From positions 1-14,010 of the forward strand of contig JAGGTO010000124.1 of assembly GCA_021163705.1 (NCBI GenBank): DNA of 14,010 nucleotides, given 5' to 3'. This document shows, one piece after another, positions 1-6,023 of this stretch. The notes under the pieces are model-generated. The model was not told the origin of the DNA. It did no database searches and saw only the letters and a list, made by a program, of their open reading frames with translations. How positions within the stretch are numbered: the first letter of the stretch is position 1; each line of letters starts with the position of its first letter. The stretch comes from Thermoplasmata archaeon (GTDB lineage Archaea > Thermoplasmatota > Thermoplasmata > Thermoplasmatales > Aciduliprofundaceae). The position numbers and the translations under genes were made by a program.

Positions 1-4
1 AAGG

Positions 5-12
5 TATAAATA
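5..12 (+). promoter_or_regulatory. TATA box of the rlmH-type gene
   Basis: TATAAATA preceded by purines (AAGG, BRE-like) is centred about 28 bases before the ATG at 37. That spacing puts the transcription start at or next to the start codon, so the mRNA is probably leaderless. There is no ribosome binding site, which fits. Confidence 0.6.
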
Positions 13-36
13 TTTCACGGTATTTTTATATATAAA

Positions 37-432
37 ATGTTACCTGTGAAGCTTGAAATAATCAACCTGGGAAAGGTGGAAAGGGAATACAGAGGGATAA
101 CAGGAGAATATGAGAGGAGAATATCCTCCCTCGCTCATGTAAGATATATTTCCCGAGGAAGAATTCCCAAAGAAGCCATAATTTTGGATGAGAGAGGCAT
201 TCTTATGAGCAGTGAGGAATTTTACGAACTTTTGAATAGGGCATCAAAAAATGGGGAAAAGCTAATTTTCGTTATTGGACCACCCCAAGGACTTTCTGAG
301 GAGGAGAAGAGGGGGAAAACACTTATTTCACTCTCAAAGTTAACACTGAGGCACGAGCTGGCATATTTGATTCTTCTTGAGCAGATATACCGTGCATTGC
401 TGAAAATGAAGGGTACATCCTACGAAAGGTGA
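37..432 (+). CDS. rlmH: RlmH-family 23S rRNA (pseudouridine-1915 N3) methyltransferase
   Basis: SPOUT-class methyltransferase of the RlmH family (COG1576). In bacteria RlmH uses S-adenosylmethionine to methylate N3 of pseudouridine 1915 in helix 69 of the large ribosomal RNA; the archaeal target is inferred. The C-terminal half carries the family signature: the SAM-binding loop FVIGPPQGLS (residues 78-87), matching the bacterial IGGPEGLS; the knot helix SLSKLTLRHELAYLILLEQ (98-116), where bacteria have SLSALTLPH; and the terminal GTSYER (126-131), matching the bacterial HPYHRE end. At 131 residues it is shorter than the usual 155 or so, through a compact N-terminal half. The ATG at 37 is supported by the TATA box at 5-12 (leaderless). 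It is a single gene; the next start is 80 bases on. Confidence 0.85.
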   Translation: MLPVKLEIINLGKVEREYRGITGEYERRISSLAHVRYISRGRIPKEAIILDERGILMSSEEFYELLNRASKNGEKLIFVIGPPQGLSEEEKRGKTLISLSKLTLRHELAYLILLEQIYRALLKMKGTSYER

Positions 433-482
433 GCCTCCAAAATATTAGAAAGATAAGGGGAGAAAAGATAAAGCCTTGGGAG

Positions 483-490
483 TATAAAAA
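483..490 (+). promoter_or_regulatory. TATA box before a small ORF
   Basis: TATAAAAA (with AG upstream) is centred about 26 bases before an ATG at 513, the same leaderless geometry as for the rlmH-type and GTPase genes. It could instead drive a longer leader for the GTPase gene, which has its own TATA box further down. Confidence 0.45.
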
Positions 491-512
491 ATATTTCTTT
501 TGATTATCGAAA

Positions 513-602
513 ATGTTTGTATTTGGAGAAGGGATATTGGATGAAAGAGGGAAGAATACTCTATTGCTCTATGAATTTGGAATTTGGGATGGAGAAACTT
601 AA
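513..602 (+). CDS. Possible small peptide, 29 residues, unknown function
   Basis: Reading from the ATG at 513 gives 29 codons ending in TAA at 600-602. The peptide begins MFVFGEGILDERGK and ends EFGIWDGET: acidic, with a hydrophobic centre and no signal peptide or membrane helix. I recognise no family. The argument for it is positional. A TATA box at 483-490 sits at leaderless distance, and the stop falls just before the TATA box (607-616) of the next gene, so it would fill an otherwise empty 205-base gap. It could equally be a chance frame in an untranslated leader. Confidence 0.35.
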   Translation: MFVFGEGILDERGKNTLLLYEFGIWDGET

Positions 603-606
603 AAAA

Positions 607-616
607 TTTTAAATAT
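607..616 (+). promoter_or_regulatory. TATA box of the GTPase gene
   Basis: TTTTAAATAT is centred about 26 bases before the ATG at 638. It supports a leaderless start at 638 over the in-frame ATG at 584, which lies upstream of the box and would not be in the transcript. Confidence 0.55.
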
Positions 617-637
617 CAAATCCCATTGAAAGTTGAA

Positions 638-1108
638 ATGATAACACCAAAGATATGGAAGGTCTGTGTCATCGGCGACAAGAGCGTGGGCAAAACTTCT
701 TTAATTCGCAGGTTCGTGTATGATACCTTTGAAGATGATCCTGAGGAGACCATAGAATCCCGTGCATTCCGGAAAAAATGTGGAAGCACTACCCTAATAA
801 TATGGGATGTGAGTGTTTACGAGGAGAACATAAGATCCATTCTTGCAGGTGCCAAGGGAATAATCGTGATGGGAGATCTCACAAGGAGAAGCACCTATGA
901 TACTATGGATAAAATTGCAGAGTTTCTGAATGGGCATAAGGGTAAGATGATTTTCGTTGCGAATAAGAGTGATCTTAAGTACAAAGCAGAATTCTGGAAA
1001 GATGAGATGAGAAGTCTCGCAAATAAATTTGGTGCTCCATATTTCCTCACAAGTGCCAAAACTGGGGAGAATGTGACCGAAGTATTCAGAGCCTTTCTGG
1101 AGATGTAA
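638..1108 (+). CDS. Ras/Rab-like small GTPase with degenerate switch II
   Basis: A 156-residue small GTP-binding protein of the Ras/Rab fold. Visible motifs: G1 P-loop GDKSVGKTS (13-21), a switch I threonine (T38), G4 NKSD (109-112) and G5 TSAK (138-141). The G3 box is abnormal: where Ras has WDTAGQE this protein has WDVSVYE (56-62), so the DxxG glycine and the catalytic glutamine are both replaced and intrinsic hydrolysis may be slow or absent. There is no C-terminal cysteine for prenylation, so it should be cytosolic. The start at 638 is chosen because the TATA box at 607-616 lies at leaderless distance; an in-frame ATG at 584 would add 18 unconserved-looking residues. The stop TAA directly abuts the ATG of the splicing endonuclease, so they form one transcript. 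Partner and process are unknown. Confidence 0.75.
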   Translation: MITPKIWKVCVIGDKSVGKTSLIRRFVYDTFEDDPEETIESRAFRKKCGSTTLIIWDVSVYEENIRSILAGAKGIIVMGDLTRRSTYDTMDKIAEFLNGHKGKMIFVANKSDLKYKAEFWKDEMRSLANKFGAPYFLTSAKTGENVTEVFRAFLEM

Positions 1109-1981
1109 ATGACATCGCTCAAAATTTGCGGAAACCTTGCGGATAGACTTTTTTCTCGAGGTTTCGGGGTGAGAGATAAAAAATGCTTAAAATTATCCTG
1201 GGAAGAAGCTCTTTATCTCTGTGAGAAGGGTATCCTTAAATGTGATTTTGAGGAAATTTTGGACGAAGCATCCTCGCATCTTGCAGATTTTGATATTCGC
1301 TATCTTGTGTACAGAGATTTGAAAAATAGGGGATATGTTCTAAGGGTAAAGGAGGATCATTTTCAGGGTAAGAAGAGCTATAGTATGAGCTTCTATCCTC
1401 TCTCAGATATGGATTATTTTGATCCGGATGAAATTTTAAATAAAAATCCACCCTTAATTCTCTCCATTGTGGATGGAGATGGGGATATTACCTATTATAT
1501 GGTGGAGATTCATGAGCCAAGAGGTGAGTATTTCAATTTTCCCACATCCCTAAATGCAAAGTATTATGGTAGAAGATATTTCGTATTTGAAGATTTAGAG
1601 CAATTGGAGAAGAGCACATATGGAAGAAGAGAAGGCAGATTTGGACATCTCTCGCTCCTTGAAGCAAGATATCTTGGTGAGAGAGGATTAATTCATCCTG
1701 TTGAATCTTCTGGAGAGGAAATTTATAAGGTATACAGGGATCTGAGAGAGAGGGGATTGATAGTGAAATCTGGATTCAAGTATGGAACACATTTCAGGGT
1801 TTATGAGAGGAGCATGGAGGAGCACTCAAGATACCTCGTTCATGTAATCTTTGGAAAGGAGGAGCTTCAAAAGGTTAGTCGCGCGGTTAGGGTTGCCCAC
1901 GGAGTGAGAAAAGAGCTGCTGCTTGCATATATAAAAGAGAGAGAGATAAAATATTTCAGAGTTTCCTGGATAAGGCCATAA
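1109..1981 (+). CDS. endA: tRNA-splicing endonuclease, homodimeric (alpha2) type
   Basis: Cuts introns out of precursor tRNA (and rRNA) at bulge-helix-bulge sites, leaving 2',3'-cyclic phosphate and 5'-OH ends. At 290 residues it matches the alpha2 form, in which two ancestral halves are fused (Archaeoglobus EndA is about 305). The N-terminal half (about 30-135) is a degenerate copy without a catalytic triad. The C-terminal half has the active site: Y232 in FRVY, H239 in HSRYLV and K268 in AHGVRKEL, spaced as in the family. Both halves repeat the motif W/LxEAxYLxExGxI...VYRDLxxRGxxxK/RV, seen at about 31-80 and 182-221. It starts one base after the GTPase stop (TAAATG) and is probably translationally coupled. 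Its stop is one base from the stop of the convergent reductase gene. Confidence 0.9.
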   Translation: MTSLKICGNLADRLFSRGFGVRDKKCLKLSWEEALYLCEKGILKCDFEEILDEASSHLADFDIRYLVYRDLKNRGYVLRVKEDHFQGKKSYSMSFYPLSDMDYFDPDEILNKNPPLILSIVDGDGDITYYMVEIHEPRGEYFNFPTSLNAKYYGRRYFVFEDLEQLEKSTYGRREGRFGHLSLLEARYLGERGLIHPVESSGEEIYKVYRDLRERGLIVKSGFKYGTHFRVYERSMEEHSRYLVHVIFGKEELQKVSRAVRVAHGVRKELLLAYIKEREIKYFRVSWIRP

Positions 1982-1982
1982 A

Positions 1983-3170
1983 CTATAGAAGCTCTTCAAA
2001 TTCCTCTATTAGCTCGGGATACTTTTTCTGGACAGCCTCAAGTATCGCCCTCACAGAGATCTCCTTTATATTCTCCTCGGAGATTACCTCCATAAGCTTG
2101 TTGAGAGTATCATCATCCAGGGCTGCGAGTTTTTCCTTAACGAACCAGTTTCGCAAATGCTTTCTCTCCCATTTTTTCTTAACTTTCTCTTCATATTCTT
2201 TAAAGCATTCTTTGCTGGGATTCTCTATGCATTTTCCTGCTATCTCACCTGCCCATTTGCCAGATATGCATGCATTGGCTATTCCCCCACCTGTTATGGG
2301 ATCTATCAGGCGGGCTGCATCACCAACCAGCATTATTCCATTGTCCACTATCCTTTTAGGCACAGGGCACGTTGAAACAGCTCCAGTAACTATCTGTAAT
2401 ATCCTTCCTTTCTTCAGGTAAGGATGTCTTTCTATGAATCTATCAAGGTATCCTTTCACTTCTCCCTTGCTCTTTAATTTATTAAGAGCTACCCCTATCC
2501 CAACATTTGCCTCTTTCTCACCCTTGGGAAATATCCACACATAGCCGCCAGGTGCGCAGGAGCCAATGAAGAAATGTGTGAAGTTCTCCTCAATATCAAT
2601 ATTTGTCATTCTATATTGAATGCAGGATACTATATCCCTCTCTCGCAAAACGGTATTGAGGCCTGCCCATCTTGCCACTTGCGATTCAAAGCCATCTGCC
2701 GCTATAACTATCTTCGCTCTTACCTCAACTCTCTCTCCGAATTTTCTCACAATTGCCCCTTTTACATATCCATCTTCCTTTATTATGTCCACTGCGGGAC
2801 TCTTGAGCCAGATATCCGCACCCTCCTTTATGGCCAGGGAGGCAAGGTATTTGTCGAAGTACTCCCTGTTTAAAACAAATCCAACCTCGTTTCCTGCCTG
2901 TTCTGCAGATAGCTCAATAACACTTCTCTCATCTGGAGAATAAATCTTTGCACCCTCCATACGAGTGTCGATCCAGCGATCACTGGGATCTATTTCCACC
3001 TTCTTCATCCATGCCTCTGAGATCCCCTCTGCACATCTCACAGGTACTCCTATCTCCGGTCTCTTTTCAATGAGCAAAACCTTCAATCCATGACGGGCTG
3101 CAAATCTTGCAGCCATACTCCCTCCAGGTCCCGCTCCAATTACAAGAACATCATATTCATATTTCTTCAT
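1983..3170 (-). CDS. Geranylgeranyl reductase (digeranylgeranylglycerophospholipid reductase)
   Basis: FAD enzyme that saturates the geranylgeranyl chains of archaeal lipid precursors to phytanyl chains (EC 1.3.7.11-type). Length 395, like the Thermoplasma acidophilum enzyme. Domains: N-terminal FAD-binding GAGPGG (12-17) with E35 closing the Rossmann fold; RCAEG (45-49), whose cysteine is conserved in the family; the substrate-site signature YVWIFP (210-215, family YxWxFP); and the second FAD motif GDAARLIDPITGGGI (283-297). The C-terminal tail is helical and charged. The ATG overlaps the ferredoxin stop by 4 bases (ATGA), so the two are coupled, and that ferredoxin is a natural electron donor. 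It is the last gene of the Tes-ferredoxin-reductase operon and converges on endA with one base between stops. Confidence 0.9.
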   Translation of the reverse strand: MKKYEYDVLVIGAGPGGSMAARFAARHGLKVLLIEKRPEIGVPVRCAEGISEAWMKKVEIDPSDRWIDTRMEGAKIYSPDERSVIELSAEQAGNEVGFVLNREYFDKYLASLAIKEGADIWLKSPAVDIIKEDGYVKGAIVRKFGERVEVRAKIVIAADGFESQVARWAGLNTVLRERDIVSCIQYRMTNIDIEENFTHFFIGSCAPGGYVWIFPKGEKEANVGIGVALNKLKSKGEVKGYLDRFIERHPYLKKGRILQIVTGAVSTCPVPKRIVDNGIMLVGDAARLIDPITGGGIANACISGKWAGEIAGKCIENPSKECFKEYEEKVKKKWERKHLRNWFVKEKLAALDDDTLNKLMEVISEENIKEISVRAILEAVQKKYPELIEEFEELL

Positions 3171-3349
3171 TCAGACCACCAGTCCGCATCTATGGCACCT
3201 ACAGGACAGCAGCGTATGCAGAATCCACATTTTATGCATTTATCCTCCTCAATTCTCACTATGGTTTCATCCAGGAACATACAGTTCACGGGACATGAAC
3301 CAACGCATGCACCGCAATAATTACATAAGGAGGGTTTCACCTGCAGCAT
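3167..3349 (-). CDS. Small 2[4Fe-4S] ferredoxin
   Basis: A 60-residue bacterial-type ferredoxin with two cluster motifs: C9-x2-C12-x2-C15-x3-C19-P and C38-x2-C41-x2-C44-x3-C48-P. C23 and C47 are extra cysteines. It carries low-potential electrons in the cytosol. Its place between a radical SAM enzyme and geranylgeranyl reductase is telling: the reductase takes ferredoxin electrons in methanogens, and radical SAM enzymes also need a one-electron donor, so it probably serves one or both neighbours (inference from context). It starts 3 bases after the Tes-like stop with GAGGGATGA just upstream, and overlaps the reductase by 4 bases. Confidence 0.9.
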   Translation of the reverse strand: MLQVKPSLCNYCGACVGSCPVNCMFLDETIVRIEEDKCIKCGFCIRCCPVGAIDADWWSE

Positions 3350-3352
3350 TCT

Positions 3353-4894
3353 TCATCCCTCTACTCCCACGACATTTCCATGTCTTTTTCTGTATTCTTC
3401 GAGACTTATTGAATATTTCTTCTCCACAATCTCTCTGAATGTGGGACCTGTGTTATAGGAGCAGAATGGTATTATTTTCAGATCAGGAGTAACATAGTGG
3501 ATCACGCATCTCTGTATTCTGTGCAAATCGTAGTTGTATGGGTCCTGGAAGTGCATCGCACCTATGAACATGGAGTCCCAGTGCAGCTTTCCAAGGGCCT
3601 CCTTTGTTCCCTGTTCAAATACCCCAAGAATTTCCTTAAGCTTAAATCCAGAGGGAGCATATTTCTTATCATAATGTCTCTTGAGAATCTTGTAGAGGGT
3701 GAGCACACTGCTTAGCTTGCTCTTCTTCTCAAATTTCTCCTCAAAAACGAGAGGTATGAGCTCCTCGATAATTCCTGGCACATCTATGAACTTTGTGATT
3801 GTGATATTCTTATTTTTGTCATAATCATGGAAAACATATGTAGCGGCTCCGCAGGCAGGATGTGTTGTGAATGCAGGCTCAGGTTTCTTGAATATCTGTG
3901 CGGCAACTTCTGCAAATAGAGCTGCCACGGGAATGGGGAAGAAATCCTGTTTATCTATGAAATCTGTTTGCTCACTCAAATCTCGTATTAAATCTCCTGT
4001 GGTATATCTCATCTTGAAAAGCTCAACCTGAGGTATTCTACCAGATAGTGAAACAGGCTGGAAATTTACGGCACGAATAACATCAAGATTTTCCAATCCA
4101 AATTCCACTATTTTCCCCACCTCATCATCGTTCACATCCTTCACCACTGTGGGCACGAGAACTGTTGAAAGAGGCTTTGGTTTAACTCTGCGAAGATTCT
4201 CTATAGCCTTCATTTTTTGTGGAAGAAGATTAACACCTCTCGCAGTTATATATGTGCTCTCTTTGAATCCATCAAATTGAAGATATACTGTATGCAGACC
4301 CGCATCTGCCATTCTCTGGGCAAATGTTGGATCATTGGCAATAAGTATTCCATTTGTGGCCACCTGAATCTGCGCGAATCCGAGCTCTTTAGCTTTTCGA
4401 ATAACATCAAAGAAGCGAGGATATATTGTGGGCTCTCCACCTGAAAATTGTATTGCTGGCGTGGGTACGGGTCTCTCCTCCCTCAGAATTTTCATCATTT
4501 TAACTACGGTGTCAAAATCTGGCTCATAAACATAGCCTGCAGCATTAGCATTCGCAAAGCAAATCGGGCAACGAAGATTGCATCTATTTGTCAGATCCAA
4601 ATTTGCAAGTGCAGTGAATGAGTAATGCTTATCAAAGAAACCATTCTCGATCTTGGGATATTCCGGCCCTATACCATCCAGAATATAGCCCCATTTTTCC
4701 ATCCAGTGCCATACCTCGGCGTCTCCATAGTAAATATCTTTGAACTCTCCGTGCTCCGGGCATACCTTCTTATACCAGATCTTTCCATCCTCCTCGTAAA
4801 TTGTTGCGGGAATTACCTTGCCACATACTGGACATATGCTTTTCGTCTCCTGGGGCAATCCCGCCTTGAGTCTTGGTGGTTGAATTACATACAT
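3353..4894 (-). CDS. tes: Radical SAM enzyme, probable tetraether lipid synthase (Tes)
   Basis: 513 residues. The radical SAM core has C105-x3-C109-x2-C112 for the site-differentiated [4Fe-4S] cluster and SGGEP (151-155) for SAM binding. An N-terminal cysteine module (C21, C24, C45 plus H48; ICPVCGK...KVCPEHGEF) precedes it. The C-terminal half has further candidate ligands: C348 (HPACG), C463 (RCVIHY) and C478 (PFCSYN). This layout matches the MJ0619-type enzymes shown to be Tes, which couple the phytanyl tails of two archaeol lipids into biphytanyl chains to make tetraethers and bind several clusters plus a rubredoxin-like iron; I match it from memory. It heads an operon with ferredoxin and geranylgeranyl reductase, which supplies the saturated chains Tes uses. 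ATG at 4894; no clear ribosome binding site, so a short leader or none. A related radical SAM role is possible but less likely in this context. Confidence 0.8.
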   Translation of the reverse strand: MYVIQPPRLKAGLPQETKSICPVCGKVIPATIYEEDGKIWYKKVCPEHGEFKDIYYGDAEVWHWMEKWGYILDGIGPEYPKIENGFFDKHYSFTALANLDLTNRCNLRCPICFANANAAGYVYEPDFDTVVKMMKILREERPVPTPAIQFSGGEPTIYPRFFDVIRKAKELGFAQIQVATNGILIANDPTFAQRMADAGLHTVYLQFDGFKESTYITARGVNLLPQKMKAIENLRRVKPKPLSTVLVPTVVKDVNDDEVGKIVEFGLENLDVIRAVNFQPVSLSGRIPQVELFKMRYTTGDLIRDLSEQTDFIDKQDFFPIPVAALFAEVAAQIFKKPEPAFTTHPACGAATYVFHDYDKNKNITITKFIDVPGIIEELIPLVFEEKFEKKSKLSSVLTLYKILKRHYDKKYAPSGFKLKEILGVFEQGTKEALGKLHWDSMFIGAMHFQDPYNYDLHRIQRCVIHYVTPDLKIIPFCSYNTGPTFREIVEKKYSISLEEYRKRHGNVVGVEG

Positions 4895-4900
4895 ATTTAT

Positions 4901-4934
4901 CCCCGCAGGGGAAGAACAAACATATATTTTAAAA
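4901..4934 (-). promoter_or_regulatory. Promoter of the lipid operon, with GC palindrome
   Basis: On the minus strand TTTTAAAATATATG (4934-4921) is an AT-rich TATA candidate centred about 33 bases before the ATG at 4894. Between it and the start lies CCCCTGCGGGG (4911-4901), an inverted repeat with 4-base arms, GC-only in an AT-rich promoter. It sits between the TATA box and the start, where a repressor would block transcription, or it forms a hairpin at the mRNA 5' end. A second TATA-like stretch, CTATAAAAA, lies at 4952-4944. Confidence 0.4.
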
Positions 4935-4936
4935 AT

Positions 4937-4959
4937 TTTGTAGTTTTTATAGCTACAAA
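4937..4959. repeat. Inverted repeat TTTGTAG / CTACAAA
   Basis: Arms TTTGTAG (4937-4943) and CTACAAA (4953-4959) are perfect complements with a 9-base spacer that contains a TATA-like stretch. The right arm covers the stop codon of the upstream membrane-protein gene. It could be a hairpin at the end of that mRNA or an operator for the lipid operon. Confidence 0.4.
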
Positions 4960-5888
4960 CTACCCTTTCTTCTGCGAAGCATTGGTATGAATATTATTGC
5001 CACAGCCGCTATAAGTCCGATTGAGAATGAAAAAATATGGTCCATCAAATAGCTTATTACTTTTTCAGTGGAGCCTATCACTGGCTGAAGGTTTGGATAT
5101 ATGGGCAATGGAAGCGCTATGTATGGATCATAGATCACACTGCCATTGTAGTTTCGGAAGGAAAATATAAGATGCAGCTCAGAATTGCTGTAGGAATAAA
5201 AAGTATCCATATCATTTTCATAGTCCCAGAGGAATGCTATGTTCTGTTTCTCCTCTCCAAATCGAAGCATGCCTTTTTTATCCTTTCCAAAGAGGTGCTC
5301 CCTTATTTCTTCAGATTTACCTAGCTTTTTCCACTGTACATGCTCCATGCCAATTCTTTCATACACCTCTCCAGGTTTACCATCTTTCTGATACTTCACA
5401 TTTTCTTGCACATAAAAGAAGGGCATAATTGAGTCGCTTTTCATAATTATATCATAACGGAGCATATTTGTCCCTATTTTTGTTTCCTTTTTGTAGTATT
5501 CCTTCTCGGCCACATAAAATATCACTGTGAAGTTCATATGCATCTCTCTTCTCATGGGTCCCTTAAGCTTTATCGCCATATTTTTCCACATTAAAATCTC
5601 AGTATAGTTACCCATTATGTGGTTATACCCCCTCTTCATTCTCACCTTCATATTTTTCAATTCTTGGGATATTATGGAGGCATGGAGACCCATGAAGCTC
5701 TCACCCATATAAACCTTGGAGAATCGCAGTGAAAAATATTGGGTATTATTCACCACTATCAAGATTGTGGAGTTTCTGTTATCTATTACAATTTTAACAG
5801 CAGGCTCCTGAGAGCTTGAGCTAGCTTGGGAGGAAAATATTAAGGAAAGGAGAAGAATTGTTAGAAGAAGGGATGCAATCTTTTTCAC
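4953..5888 (-). CDS. Secreted, membrane-anchored protein of unknown function
   Basis: 311 residues, no family recognised. Residues 1-24 are a signal peptide (MKK, then a leucine-rich core, then SSQASSSS). A single membrane helix follows at about 284-304, with a basic tail RRRKGSL, so most of the protein (about 25-280) lies outside the cell anchored at its C-terminus. The outer part is rich in beta-like and aromatic segments, with several N-x-S/T glycosylation sequons (around 39, 47, 94, 119, 248) and no cysteines. The start is GTG at 5888 (an ATG two bases upstream is followed at once by a stop); a TATA box about 25 bases upstream suggests a leaderless mRNA. It is divergent from another anchored surface protein with the same topology, and both may be co-regulated from the shared intergenic region. 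It lies 58 bases before the Tes-like gene and may read into it. Confidence 0.75.
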   Translation of the reverse strand: MKKIASLLLTILLLSLIFSSQASSSSQEPAVKIVIDNRNSTILIVVNNTQYFSLRFSKVYMGESFMGLHASIISQELKNMKVRMKRGYNHIMGNYTEILMWKNMAIKLKGPMRREMHMNFTVIFYVAEKEYYKKETKIGTNMLRYDIIMKSDSIMPFFYVQENVKYQKDGKPGEVYERIGMEHVQWKKLGKSEEIREHLFGKDKKGMLRFGEEKQNIAFLWDYENDMDTFYSYSNSELHLIFSFRNYNGSVIYDPYIALPLPIYPNLQPVIGSTEKVISYLMDHIFSFSIGLIAAVAIIFIPMLRRRKGSL

Positions 5889-5906
5889 ATGAAAGATTAA
5901 GAAATG

Positions 5907-5920
5907 TTCATTTAAATGAA
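5907..5920 (-). promoter_or_regulatory. Palindromic TATA box of the minus-strand surface-protein gene
   Basis: TTCATTTAAATGAA is a perfect 14-base palindrome centred about 25 bases before the GTG start at 5888. TTTAAA at its centre serves as the TATA box and implies a leaderless transcript. Its symmetry could also let a dimeric regulator compete with TBP. Confidence 0.5.
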
Positions 5921-5924
5921 TTTT

Positions 5925-5975
5925 GGTACAAGCTTGGAATCTTCGAAGATTGCACTAATATTCGAGGATTGTACC
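5925..5975. promoter_or_regulatory. Operator-like cluster between the divergent surface-protein genes
   Basis: Three nested symmetries. AATCTTCGAAGATT (5938-5951) is a perfect 14-base palindrome. AATATTCGAGGATT (5957-5970) is a second copy with two mismatches; both are followed by G, and the copies begin 19 bases apart, close to two helical turns. Outer arms GGTACAA (5925-5931) and TTGTACC (5969-5975) form a perfect inverted repeat. The cluster lies between the two TATA boxes (5907-5920 and 5984-5993), upstream of both, as expected for a regulator controlling the divergent pair. Confidence 0.55.
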
Positions 5976-5983
5976 ATAAAGGA

Positions 5984-6018
5984 GTTAAATATGACCTTAA
6001 GTAAGGTAACTTGGTGAT
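5984..6018 (+). promoter_or_regulatory. Promoter, operator-like repeat and RBS of the plus-strand surface-protein gene
   Basis: GTTAAATATG (5984-5993) is the TATA box. Directly after it ACCTTA-AG-TAAGGT (5994-6007) is an inverted repeat with a 2-base spacer, lying between TATA and the expected transcription start near 6013, a typical repressor position. GGTGAT (6013-6018) is a ribosome binding site 5 bases before the ATG at 6024. Confidence 0.5.
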
Positions 6019-6023
6019 GAAAG

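Noticed and set aside
584..637. Upstream ATG at 584 extending the GTPase by 18 residues
   Set aside because: The TATA box at 607-616 lies downstream of it and at leaderless distance from the ATG at 638; the extra residues do not resemble a GTPase N-terminus.
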